DNA from: Amoebophrya sp. A120 | Taxonomy: Eukaryota > Sar > Dinophyceae > Syndiniales > Amoebophryaceae | Assembly (NCBI GenBank): GCA_905178155.1 | Contig: CAJINV010000005.1 | Span: 5,550,279-5,614,278 of the forward strand | Direction: 5' to 3' | Length of the DNA stretch: 64,000 nucleotides | Shown: positions 34,301 through 45,800 of the stretch, in pieces | Layout: each line of letters opens with the position of its first letter | Position numbering within the stretch: position 1 is the first letter of the stretch | Made by a program: the position numbers and the translations under genes | The notes under the pieces: model-generated | Seen by the model: the letters and a program-made list of their open reading frames with translations, nothing else | Database searches by the model: none | Told to the model about the DNA's origin: nothing

Positions 34301-35494
34301 ATATTTACACTAGATAACAGACTACCCGGCGTTCCGCTGTCCCTGTCGCCGACAATAACGATCGGGAGCACGACGAATAGCAGTAGTGGTGGTGGTGGAA
34401 AAAATCGACCGGCCGGCGCGAACAATTCCTCCCCGAACCATTTCACCTCCGTCTGGGTTTCCTTGGCGCCACACTTGATCGTCGACCGCTCTGCAACGTC
34501 CCCCACCAGCTTATTCAAAACCTTCGTCCCGAACTTTCTCCAGAAGCAAATCACCAGCTCCGCCGGGGGAAGGAGTTTGTTCCACAAAACGTCCAGCACA
34601 ACCCACGCGTCCTCCCCCACGTCCGTTCTATTGCCGTCCGGTGCTAACCCGGTCGTGAGTTTCACGGCAGCAACCGCGACTAGTTTCTTTTCGAAAATGT
34701 CGGAGAAGATTCACCTCCCGGGAGTCACTAGTACAGGATCTACTTCGACGACTGATGGTTTGACCTCTTCTAAAACCTCCTCCCACGGCATTCCGAAGGG
34801 TGTTGCGGTGAAACTCGACGCGCGGAATGGGGACGTGATATGGATTGCAAAGATGTCTGGGTCTGGAAACTTGTAATGCTAAAAGTGAATGATAGACGCA
34901 CTACAATACGCAGCTACGCATGGCAAGCTGCGTTTTTGCATGACAGGTAAGAGGGCCTTTTCGTGCCGACGCAACACAGATTCTCGAGCCATGCCAGACA
35001 AGCATGACAGACTTGCACTCTTCCAGGCCCAGACACATTTGCACTGCATACGTGATCGAGTATTACCATGCGGACTTGTTCGCTATTGGGGCGAAGATGA
35101 CGAACGTGGACGTGCCCGAGGCGGTGAGAGAGCCGGTCACAGAGGAGGACGTCGTGGTGCGGTCAGTGAGGGAAACGACCGACGATGACGGGTGCAGGTT
35201 GTTGATGATCTGTCAGGGCGACAAAGTTGGGAAGTTTTCTTTCAACTTGAACTATGGATTGCAAAACTACCGACCATGGCATTGCTGCACTAGTGGTAAT
35301 TACATTACATTACAACTTTGCTCTGCTTCTGCATGACAAGTGAAATTTGTTATGTTGATTTACCTTACGAAGTAATGCATACACGCAACCACTACGAGTG
35401 CGATACTTTTGCAGAGGATACCAGCGCGAAAATTGAAACGATCCGGAGGGCGGGACTAAGTAAGAACACGGGAGGCGGTGGGGACGGGGAGTAG
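28328..35494 (+). CDS. Strictosidine-synthase-like (SSL) beta-propeller protein
   Basis: Exons 28328-29388, 29647-30754, 32802-32874, 32979-33480, 33748-33791, 34011-34072, 34322-34838, 35056-35252 and 35426-35494 give 1,210 residues. This treats the 2,047-bp insertion as absent from the mRNA. The propeller carries SSL/APMAP-family landmarks in order: CLYATDATRGLVELDF, GFANGICATDRHVFFTDSS, GRLFCYDNETKETELLKSGL, FLLIAEASKLRIVKFN and IADRLPGVP. Such proteins are six-bladed propellers, often hydrolase-like and membrane- or ER-linked. Substrate cannot be inferred. The protein is about three times the usual family length because of Ser/Thr-rich loops and a 600-residue N-terminal extension without recognised domains. 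If the insertion is retained, the product stops at 31111 after 841 residues and loses half the propeller. Confidence 0.75.
29389..29641 (+). mobile_element. Introner family I (253 bp)
   Basis: TSD CTCTC exact. Ends TATGGGGTTCTCAAAC and GCTTGAGAGCTCCATA. The frame is restored only with this 5-base register. Phase 2. Confidence 0.85.
30710..30754 (+). repeat. 45-bp direct repeat, left copy
   Basis: Begins GGGCAGGAAGCTGGTGAAA. It is identical to 32757-32801 except for one base (30729 G, 32776 T). Both copies read in the same frame (GQEAGE then TTGVDEQE). Confidence 0.85.
30785..31111 (+). CDS. Small open frame in the insertion, unknown
   Basis: 108 residues from the first ATG within the insertion. 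The frame is also continuous with the upstream SSL exon, so it may instead be a 3' read-through tail. Codons end mostly in G or C, as in true genes here. The product looks helical and charged (KCKELLEAKEAVFKIPKAKA, then LLKARAEEALKGVRDSIEQV). The last eight codons (SYLAFTAW) may be intronic, because GTATAG lies at the preceding Arg codon. No family recognised. Confidence 0.4.
   Translation: MILSEYDIEVEGHLVGPSYLMNSGIKLSFPTGFKCKELLEAKEAVFKIPKAKAEYTTFHDKVCQLLKARAEEALKGVRDSIEQVLDYTRSMQEFLSRARYSYLAFTAW
31468..32358 (+). CDS. Two-exon basic protein nested in the SSL gene
   Basis: Exons 31468-31739 and 31800-32358 give 276 residues. The 60-bp intron is GT-AG and joins phase 2 to phase 1 without a stop. 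The protein is mostly helical (RAIRDNLEIALQVFAKGSDD, LRELVKYSFKDMLNDTDKKL). It has a lysine/arginine-rich stretch resembling a bipartite nuclear signal (KTRKQKDADKAAVPAAKRQK) and an acidic-then-basic tail (FADFFSDDFAPSPSGKGKSL). I do not recognise the family. A DNA- or RNA-binding role would fit the charge but is inference. Codon third positions are very GC-rich compared with the host gene, which hints at a separate origin. The start could be one of several, but ATG at 31468 is the first in frame. Confidence 0.6.
31740..31799 (+). other. Conventional GT-AG intron (60 bp)
   Basis: Starts GTTTTAATG and ends TTGCATAG. It joins ACRIP to VDTIFRTAF in frame. Confidence 0.55.
32757..32801 (+). repeat. 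45-bp direct repeat, right copy
   Basis: Partner of 30710-30754. A TGA in the same frame lies immediately upstream, so the second half of the propeller cannot be read from within the insertion. Confidence 0.85.
32875..32973 (+). mobile_element. Introner family J, very short (99 bp)
   Basis: TSD CAGCA exact. Ends TATCCAGGAAGAAACTACAC and TTTTTTTGTGGATA. Almost all of it is the two inverted-repeat arms plus GCATGACA-type motifs. Removing it yields HVFFTDSSEDITPW, the expected propeller motif. Confidence 0.85.
33481..33742 (+). mobile_element. Introner family A (262 bp)
   Basis: TSD CACAA exact. Left end TATCAAATGCAAAAATGTCT. Phase 2. Confidence 0.9.
33792..34005 (+). mobile_element. Introner family H (214 bp)
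   Basis: TSD GTCGA/CTCAA (two mismatches). Ends TATCCAAGCAAAAAGTGTG and TTTTCTTGCATA. Removal rebuilds AEASKLRIVKF. Confidence 0.85.
34073..34316 (+). mobile_element. Introner family A (244 bp)
   Basis: TSD ACAGA exact. Ends carry ATATGTCCGGGTCTGG and CCCAGACATATTTACACTAG. Phase 0, inside IADRLPG. Confidence 0.9.
34839..35050 (+). mobile_element. Introner family A (212 bp)
   Basis: TSD CGTGA exact. Left end TATGGATTGCAAAGATGTCT, right end ACACATTTGCACTGCATA. Phase 1. Confidence 0.9.
35253..35420 (+). mobile_element. Introner family B (168 bp), worn ends
   Basis: Ends TATGGATTGCAAAACTACCG and CTTTTGCAGAGGATA. The flanking pentamers TGAAC/CCAGC match poorly, so the junction rests on the frame and the ends. 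Probably an older insertion. Confidence 0.7.
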
Positions 35495-36853
35495 GAAGTT
35501 CACGGAAGACCAGAAGTATTAAGCTGGGTTGTTGCAGGCTTAAGAGATAAAGAAGACCGGAGCTGCTGCATGCTGATTCTACTACATCCCTACTGCAACT
35601 ATAGCTCTCTATGAAAATATATGCAAAAAATAACGCCGAACGAACATCAGCAGAAAGGGATTGAAGCTGCAACTTAGACACAAGTTGTACTAAACTACGG
35701 AGATGATGATAAAACACGCCCTGTTCTCCCCCGTGCTCTCAAATAAAAAGATCAGCTCAGGGTGCTCAGATCGTGCTGCCATATTTAGCGGCATTTTTTT
35801 CTCGGAGCAAACATGTCCTGATTGAAAGGATTTTTACCTTCACCACCTGCGTAAGGAAAGATCTACATAACAAAATAGGATTGTTGCAACTACCACGGAG
35901 GAGACAGATCTCGTTGTATCTTTGACGAACATGTTTATTTGTCAAGTTTTTTTTTCATGTTGATGTTCAGATTTTTGCAGAACTCTCGAACTTTTCGATT
36001 TTTTGCAGAATTCCAATCCAAAAAAAAAAATCATCTTCATTATCATTTGCGAAGATCTCACTATCGACTGACCCAAACTACAAGTGTTATCTCCTGGTGG
36101 ACGTGGTGGACATCAACGCACCCTGCCCGCCCTTGCAAACCCGAGTTGTACGAGTCATGCTAGTATTAACGCCCTGATTTTATTCCTTTGACGACAAATC
36201 TCCTTCTGCAGTCAAGATACGATAGAATTTCAATTTCTTGTTTTGATGGCACATTGCTGTCTGTCTGTGTTTTCCATTTAGGCCAAATACCAAGGTGGTT
36301 GACCTTTCAATAGCTTCACGACCTGTAGTGCCTTCTATCGAAGACAATTAAGCAAAAAAAAATAGCTCTGGTTTTGATGGTATCTATTGGTATTGCTGTA
36401 TGTATAATCTAAATTACGTTGTTCAGAGCGCTTTTTAGGCACTCCTAATATTCCACCAAAATTTATTAAAGCAGCAACTTTGATGTCTAGCTTGTCTGGA
36501 GTGTAGCTGTTGGTGGCAGAGAAAGAGTTGCCGCACCTCGCACTGAACGGCGTTGTTATTTGGAGGAGCACACGACAACACACCCGCTTTTCCTGTTTCA
36601 TCATTTTGTTTCTATCCGAAATTTTACTTGTTTGATTTTGTGCAAGACGACCTGATTATTGACGGAGATTTTTCTATGTTTCCCGTCCTTATTTGTTGAT
36701 ACACAGACACATAGTTGCACGCTCGTAAGCAGCTGCACACATCCCTAAATACAACGTTCCCGTTTCGATACTTGAGTTCTACAACTTTTTCGCCCCATAA
36801 TTCATTCCTGTTCTTGTGTGCAGTGCTTCATTGTTCAGATTTTTTGAAAATAA
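35495..36853. other. Intergenic
   Basis: 1.36 kb, AT-rich. At 35541-35569 a stretch resembles part of the 762-bp repeat unit at 44837-46980 (AATAAAGAAGA, then CGGAGCTGCTG). No gene seen. Confidence 0.6.
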
Positions 36854-39800
36854 ATGCAAATCGCTGATAAAAGCAAATTGGGTATGACGATGCAGTCGTA
36901 CGGGGATCGTCCTCTGAAAATGTTGCAAAATCGGTCTAGTGTGCTGCAGCGGGTCGCAGTTGCAGCTGCGATACTTTTCAGTGCACACCTGTCTTGCACG
37001 CGGGCGATAACAGTGGCTAGGAAAAGAGCAGCGCCCATTCTTTCAGAGCCCAGCCAGGCTGCGGCGCGACCACACCCGGACGCGAAAACAATCGCAGCAA
37101 CGGTTGTCCCTGACAAATTCGATGATGCAAACTGGCCTGATATCGCAAACTCGACACAGAAGGGCGCGGCTGCGAAGAGGAAGCCAAAGCTCCCGCCGAG
37201 GGTGACGAAAGTGGTCGAGATCAAAAAAGAAGCTCCTGTTGCCAAGACGATGACGCAAGCGCGTTCATCTCTGGGAGGAGCAGGTCAACATGGACCCGAT
37301 CTACAGGAAGTAGACCAAAAAGGAGTAGAAGGAGGTCCACCTACCACGACAAGTCCCAGCGCCGGTACAACTAGTCCAACAAGCACAAGCAGAGTCAAGC
37401 TCCCCAGCGGCCACGAAACCAGTCCAAGGAACAAAATCAGCTTGGCGGGTGGAGGAGTAGCTTCATCAGGTAGTTCTCCCCAAGGAACGCGGCGCCAAGA
37501 TCTCTTGCGCAACATGTTGACGAGGGCAGATCAAAAAGAACAGCATCACCAGCTCCACGAGGACGCATTTTTTCCCCTTGAGGATGACTCCGTGTTGGAC
37601 CACCAAATGGACGAGGATCTCCCGCCCATGACGCGCGAAGTCTCCGAACCCGCACCAGAGCCGGAAATCAACAGCAGTTGTACTTCTAAAGGAAATTATG
37701 CAGCACCACCAACAGCCGGGGATCGGGAAGATGTTGAACTTCTTGAAACGTCGAGGACGACGACCGTGGCTCCAGCTACTCTCGTCACAGAGCTGGTGCC
37801 ATTGCCTTTGCAGCCCAGCGAGACCATCACAATGGAAGAGAGGCAGCCAGTAGAAGTTGTAGATGTAGATCGTAAAAAGGATAAGGACGCAATAAGATCT
37901 ACTGGGGTAGGCGAAGTCGTGGACGGGAACCAGGAGTGGTCTCTACCCGCCGCTTTGGCTGCGATGCAAATTGGTGGAGCAGCTGCAGGCGCAGCTTCTT
38001 CGAGAACTCCATGTGCGACAACTGCTACGATAGATCGTGGGAACATGATTACGCGTTCTGCTGTACTAGCAACAGGGACCTCGGGGGCTCCGCGCGGTCC
38101 TGCCGCACCTGCACCTCCTGCTGCGAATGAGGATGGTTTTCGTGCCAGCAAATGCAAACCCTATCTGAATTTCGGCGGTCGGACCTTTGATTTCGAAAAA
38201 TTAAAGCCTTTGGGTTTTGACCAGCACGACCACGACGACGAGCCTGCTGATGATTCAGACGACCTGGACGCGTCTCATCTTTGGGCAGAAAATCGAGGAA
38301 CGAGGCCCTTTTTCTACTGTTCGGAAAACGAGGTCGAGGTGGAGCACGGGCATGCGCGGAGCAAAACGCCTGGTGATAGTACGAAATGGACGACCACGAG
38401 AGGATTTTTATTCTCTACAACTACCCCATACAACAGTTGCAAAACTAATGGCCCATCATGCGGAGAGCTGCAAGTGCAACTTCTACCGACACCGAGCACC
38501 ATGTTTTTACCGGACAGGTCGTTGTTGTCGCAGTCAAGTCTCGGTTGGTCCAGCACGCCAGGAACTGGCAGCACGATGGGTGGAAAAGTGGTTCCAGAAA
38601 GCCCAGACGTAGATCCACAGCTACTGCTGAGCACCACAAGTCGTGCGAGCAGCCACGAGCAGAGAACATCAATTCCAGCCACAGGAGCTTCTGATTCCTC
38701 TATGGACCACGTCGACGCTGATGACGACGGTCGTAAAATGAAAAACCAAAGCGCACCAGCTGCGTCGACTAGACACAGAACCCCGACGAGGACTTCTACT
38801 CCAAGCCGGTTTGGCACCATCGGCGACCACCCGTTTCATGCGAAAGGAGAGTATCAAAAGAAAAAAGTTCTTCACGATCACTCATGGCATTTTTGCAATA
38901 CAAAATTGTCTGTCATGCGTAAAAATGCATCACAGCCACACTTCATAAGGGATTTCCCTAGTGTTTCTGCAATACAAGGAGAAGTTGTGATGCTAAAAAA
39001 ATTTGTAATGCAAAAACTGCAACTTAGTGACTGTGACAAACTTTTTTCTCTCCATAGAGAGGCAGAAGCTTGTACTGGTGAATTGGATCAAAACGAAGGC
39101 GAAAGCTGCGCTGCAAAAAAAACGAAAACCACATCAGAAACACTCGTCCGACACAAGGAACAAGGTGTCGTGCGAAGAACTGAAACGCAGGAAGTAGCCA
39201 CGTCCTCCAAATGCACTACTAGCAACAGTTATTTTTCGACGTTGTCGAAAATCTGGGGCGATAACATTCTCTTTTGTGGGGCTTGTCCTGATGAAAAAAC
39301 CACTATGCCAACACCGGCGTCGACGTATGTTCAGCCGAAAAGCTTGCTGTCTTTGTTGCAGCTCTCAAAAGCTAATTATGCACACAAAGCGTCCGTGTCG
39401 CCGTTGTCGTCCACTTCTGATGTGCTGCCAGCGAAGATGAATGGACAAGCAACGTGGTCTACTCCTTTTGAAGCAGTTTTCGCGAAGTGGCTGAAGATTG
39501 TGATGGAGAGCGGAGCGACAGCGACCACTTCTACAACGACATCAAGCAGGACCACCAGATCATTACCACATCCTCCGCCACGCTCATACGCGGAAGCTCT
39601 CGAGAGAGAGGAGAAACTTCGAGACAACGAGGAGAGAAGAAAGGAGCATGTTCCAACTTGGCTCCTGAATTCGGTTGTGGAACGACATCGGGTCTTCCTT
39701 CACCGCACGGCGTCGCTTCGGACTGAAAATCCCAGCTGGTGTGGCGGCACAGCTACAGAGGAGCATTCTAGTACGGCTGGACCCCACGACCTCCAGTCGG

Positions 39801-42800
39801 AAGAGGAGGTGCTTCTTCTTGCTCCCACGAGCCCGCTACTTTGGGCGTTTCGCATGGCGAAAGCCCTGATTGCGGATAGACTCAGCGTTTTGTTCCACGA
39901 GTTGCTCTATCTGCACGACGAGAATGCTCATCTTGTTGGGAAAGGTTGTTCTACTTCTGGCGAGCCTGGAGCTGGAATTCCGAAAGAACCCGCCCGAAGA
40001 AGAGAACAAGCGCAGAAACTTCTGAAACACTTTCTCTACGACAAGGTTTTCTTCCGGTACGGGTTGCCACCTGCTGAAAGCTTCAGAGCTTTACTAGCGC
40101 AAGACACTGCTGATCATCCTCGTCTTGCCGCTTGTGCGAAGAAGAGGACCCAGCAGGCGGAGGCCGTCGAGGGGGCTGTTAAAAACGACGACGAGGTGGT
40201 GCAAAAAGAAGACCACAAGGCTAGGCTTTTTTCCCTGAAAAACCTTTTTTCTTCGGAAATCGAGAAAAACGTCGCAACCAGCGAATTCGCGGAAGAACTG
40301 GTGGTAAAGCTCCTCGAGTTATGCATTAGCATTGCAAATAGGTGTAGGTCTGGGTCTGCAGACTTGTGATGCTCCTGCGCGGCGATGATTGAGCATACTC
40401 GCAAGTACACTCAAACATGACAAATGTTTCGAACACTTCCTTAAAACAAATGTTTCGGACTACAATTCTGCAAGACAAATTTTACAGGATGATCCAAGAC
40501 ACGCAAGGCAGGTTCCACAGCACTTCCAGACCCAAACCTATATTTGCATTTGATACCAGTTTCGACAAAGCCAAGAAGACTTCACGGAGGCCCACCTTCG
40601 CCGGCTGCAGCGGCATAGTTCTGGTGCTGAACACACAGGAGCGGCAGCAGGACTAGGAGGTGCAAGAACTTCTGCTAAGCCAATATCTTCTCCTGCTGGT
40701 CCTCTGCCATGGGACCAATGGCTAACGAGTGTTCTGGATAAGAGTTACGGGGGCAGTAGTTCTTCAGACAAGGCCGCAACCGGTAGTAGTACTGCAGCAA
40801 GAACAGCCGCTGGATGTACAACTTCATCATCTCCCGGTTTGATGTTCACGACCTCAAAAAGAACCGTGTCTGCATCAGCAAGCGCGACTGTTGCTGCCCC
40901 GGCGGCTAAAGCACCAGCTACAAAGAAATATCCCAATTCCGTCCTGAAACTGGAGCCGAAGATGCCCGAGACGGACAGTTGTGCTATCAAACCGCGCAGC
41001 AAGTACTCCATGGCCCATGAGGAATCCGAGCAAAGAGTCAGCAACCAAGTATGGGACTCTCAAATGTTACATTCTCAACTGTTACACGATTTGTAATGCA
41101 AAATTGACGTGAGTATCTACATGGATGATCAAGCTCCTTCGCATGACAAATTGCCGAAGAGCCAAACAGGCTGAGAATCTGTGCCAAATCTGTCATGCAA
41201 GACGCGCTAGGTCTCCTCTTTCGCGTTTGCCATTCTTGCATCACAAATTCACGTAACAGTTGAGAGCGCAACGTTTGAGAGCGCCATACCAAGTAGCCGC
41301 AGCGTGTGCTAGTACAACTTCGGGAACTACAAACTGTGCAGCAACATTGGCCGCAGCCTGGCATACCTGGCTGGCGGGAAGCGTGAAGCTGAGCATGACG
41401 GTCGCAAAACAGAAACGATTTGGAATGAAATTGCTCCGGCCGGAAAGCAGAAGTACGGGGTCTACTGAAAATCAAGAACAGAATAGTATTCTACTCAAAC
41501 CGAAAGTAGGAGCAGGCACAGATGAACTAAGGACAGCCCCCTGCGCGGAAGCTGAAACCTCGGCTCGAGACGCTTCCTTCGCCGACCTTTTCCTGAATTA
41601 CTTTGCGTCTGGCAGAGACGTGTTCGAGGCGGCTGTAGTGCAAGATCGGCGCGTGCTGCGAGAGTTCCTTGTAGAAGATTTTGCGACGATGAAGATTTGC
41701 GGAAGTTCATCATGGCCGGGAAGTTTTGTTCAATTTGCTCGAGAAGCAGACCAACGACCCTGCGCTTTTGCTCGAGAAACAGCAGCAGCGGCAGCAGCAG
41801 CCGATGTTGGCAGGAGCTCAGGAGAAGCAGACCATATCAAATGTAAAAATGTCTGGGTCTGGAAACTTGTGATGCTGGGTGGCGTCTCATGATGAGGCCA
41901 CAAGTGCTGGCTCAGCATGACAAGTTTCTGAGCTTCTAGGTGTTGCCTTCTCTGCATGACAGACAGCGTTTCTGCATCACAGAAAAATGGAGCTCTTGTG
42001 TAACGTGCATGACAGATGTAAGAGTCATACCAGAGAAGCATGACAAACATGCAGTCTTCCAGACCCAGACATTTTTGCATTTCATAGACCAGGGGCGGCA
42101 GCGATTCGTCTCTTCCCGCTCCGCCTGCTGCGTTGGCGAAGATTATAGAAGAGGTTCGGTGGACGAGGACGATCATGCTGCTTGCTTTCTTGAGGAAGTG
42201 CGAGAAGAGGAACAGGCGGAAGCAGGGAGTTGCTGCGACAGCACGGATATGCTGTGCAAAAGTATCGTACTCGTATAAATGCATTACAAATTTCCTCAGC
42301 ATGAGAAAGAAAATTTGTAATGCTGATTTGCCTTGACAAAGAAACTTGTAATGCAGGACCTGCATTTATACGAGTACAATACTTTTGCACAGCATAACGG
42401 AACTTCTACAGAGGCTTCCTCACCAGCAGCGGTTTGCCCCGCGTTCCTCCAAGTTCGCTAATCGAGGTCGTATGAAAGAGATTACGACAAAGCCACCTAC
42501 TAGTTCCAGAGCGAGACGAGTTACTGAGACTGGACGAGATCATGAAGCGCCGCCGCCGCCGCCGCAACAACACCACTTGCCCCCGTTGTTCTCATCTGGT
42601 GGAGAAATCGACCGGCCTACAACAGTAAGAGGCCTGACGCAACAACAACAAGACGTCGATTCTCAGCTAATGTTGCAGTACTACCACCACCATTTTTCAC
42701 AACGCCAAGTACATCTCCCGCCGGGGGTCGCTCCTGCTCCGGAAGTTGTAGATCCCGCGCAGCTACCGACTCAAGAGCAAGTTTTTCACGTACCATTCTA

Positions 42801-45800
42801 CGTTGCCGTGCGCAACCCGGGGGAGGCGAATCAGCAACTCCAGTTTTTTATGAACTGCAAAAGTATCGTACTCGTATAAATGCATTACAAATTTTCTCCG
42901 CATGACAAAAAAAATTTGTCATGCTGATTTAGCTTAAGAAAAATATTTGTAATGCAAGAATTGCATTTGTACGAGTACGATACTTTTGCACAGGATATTT
43001 TTCATTCCCTCCATCGGCCTGACCTGCAACGAGGAGGCCGGGAAGAGCTTGCTATTCCACGAAAAAAGTGTTTCACTGTGATTGTTTTGCAAGTAGATCT
43101 GCATCACAAGTTTGTTACACATGACACAGAAAATTTGTCATGCGCGCTTCCCGATGGAAAACACGGCTGAAGCTCCAACGTCTTGCAGGTGTAGCAAGAC
43201 AAGTAGTTCTGTGTTCCATTTTCTGCATCACAAGTTCACAGTGAAACTGATTTTTCTTGCGATACTTTCCGCAGCAGATGCACAGCCTGAAACACAAGCT
43301 GGTCAAAGACATCCTGCCGAAGCTGCTGCTTTTCCCGCCAGACGGCACTTACGACGAGATGGAGATTATCCGACACGAGAAAAAGGCTAGCGCATCACGT
43401 AATTAAGTATCTAAATCTATCTTGGGCGAGGAGGAGGACCCCATAGCATAAAGTTAGAGCATAATTCCGATCCTGTGTTTCGTGTTCGGCTATCATGCAA
43501 AACAATTGCAATTATTTGTGACGCGCTAGGTTTTTTCTGTGTGATAGCAATGGCCAAACATTTACTGGCGACAGCGGACGCGCTCGTAGACCAGTTGCGA
43601 AGTGTGGTACACAGCCAGTTGTTATCAAAGGAAAAAAGTGTTAACGGTCACGCCGAAACAGGTTATTTTCTGGGAATGGGATTGTGATCTGATTGTGCAT
43701 GGCAAAGGTGAAGGTCGGCTGCTATGCATGGCTTGCATTTGGATTTGGCCTGTCTTCAGCATGCGCCATCAAATCAATACAAAAAATTCCACCGTTAATA
43801 TACGAATGTCTGACACGACTCTTTCCTGTGATACCTGTACGACCACAGTCATGCGGATAAGGCTTCTGGTCAACGGGGGCAACAGCAGGATCCCTGCTCT
43901 GCTGCGCAGCAGAGCCAACATTTTTTCACTTGCGGTGGCGCCATCAGTGCCTGTGTCTCCATGCCGCCGCCACCGGCGCCACTGGTCGCTGCAGCCACGG
44001 CAGGTCCTGCGCAGGGGGAGCAAGTGCATCATGATTTTCATGCGGCCATGATGATGTTGGCATCTGGAGGACCAGCAGGGTTGTCTTGTGCGCAGAATAA
44101 TGATCCAGGTCAAAACATAAGTAACGGATCATTCGAGTTCGAGGTGGTGCCCGAGCAGGCCGGATTTGGGGATGTTGAGCAAGTTCATTTTGCACAGGAA
44201 CGTCGACAAACGCATTCATTTCAACCGCGCAGTTGTGAAGTAGAATACCCAGCAGCGGCGGCCGCGTTTCCCACGAATAAAACCTCGAAAAGTAGTAGTT
44301 CTACTCAAGAGCAGATGCTGCTAACGCCGGAGTTGCAGTGTCACGCAGCTTGGGGCCGGAGCACGACTGGGGCGGGGGAATATGATTTGATGCAACCGCA
44401 GGACGAGCTTCTGGTCCTGCAGGGAGATGAAGCTGCAAGTCCATCGCATCTGGCCAGCGGAAAGGAGCAAAAGGAGGCAGCAGCGATGGAAGTCGACGAG
44501 GACGACGCTGTCCAGCACATTTCCGAGCTTTGCCGAAAGATTATCCGGGGCGCGGGCGGTGATGTGCAACATATTTCGGAGTTTTCCCGACGTGCGGTGG
44601 GTGGAGGACTTGGCAATGGCAAAGCAGTTCCTACGAAAGTACCTACACCAACCGTTTTAGCGAAAGCTAACGCAGAAGTTCTTGGACGAGCAACTTTATC
44701 GACAGCGGAAGGGTTGTCGTCATCCTCCACTTCGCGTGGTCCTTCTTGCCATCAATATATAATGCGGCCCGCCGACTTCAAAGACTGCGAAAACATATGA
44801 ACTGCAAAAGTATCGCACTCGTATAAATGCACTACACCGCTAATAGGAATGGGGGCTCTCAAAATCATGGCACTGCTAGCGGATTGAGATAAGGGGCAGA
44901 AGTAGTTGGGAGCATTTTAGGAGACGCCGGGGCACATATCCGGCGGGTGTCGGGCTACGTACCACGCCCACAGTAGCCCACCAGCAAGACAAAAGCCGTG
45001 AAGCAGCAGCGAAGGGGCAGAGTGGCAAAGCAAGCACGGCGACGATCACACCGGGGAGGCATCAGTGACAATTTTGCCAAGGCATCACGCAACTGAGAAG
45101 AGATGCGGACGGGTGCATTTTTTACATGACAAAGAAGAAAAGTGATGCGCACCCGTTCCGAAAATGTTGAAAGTTCAAAACTGAAAGCAAACCCACACTG
45201 AAATTTCTGAAAGAAAAGGAAAGAAAGAAATTGCTACCCTAACTCAATCCGATGCGAGAAAAAGAGACTTCTTTATAGTGAAACAGCTGCAGGCCGCATA
45301 CTAGTAGGTCTTAGACTTTCTAAGGTTTAGGTCGACGCTCAAGGCCCTAAGAGTAGTACTACTGCGCTAAGAAATAAAGAAGAACGACGGAGCTGCTGGA
45401 TTTTTGTTTTTTCCCCCATACTGAGTGGAGCGTGTTCACCCTTGTAGTAATTACAATTACGCACTATGACTATATGGCACGTCGTAGCCTCTCGCTCCGT
45501 CCTGTAGATTGTATGCGCATAAGTAGATATCCGTAGCGTTCATAGTGATGAGCCCTAGGGAGACCCTACGGAGTAATAAAGTTGCTTTATAAGTCGAGCC
45601 GCTAATAGGAATGGGGGCGCTCAAAATCATGGCACTGCTAGCGGATTGAGATAAGGGGCAGAAGTAGTTGGGAGCATTTTAGGAGACGCCGGGGCACATA
45701 TCCGGCGGGTGTCGGGCTACGTACCACACCCACAGTAGCCCACCAGCAAGACAAAAGCCGTGAAGCAGAAGCGAAGGGGCAGAGCGGCAAAGCAAGCACG

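Noticed and set aside
43401-43549. Gene end at TAA 43404 and a new gene at ATG 43550
   Set aside because: The two lie inside a diverged introner (43367-43546) with matching arms. Removing it joins both parts in frame, so one gene is the better reading.
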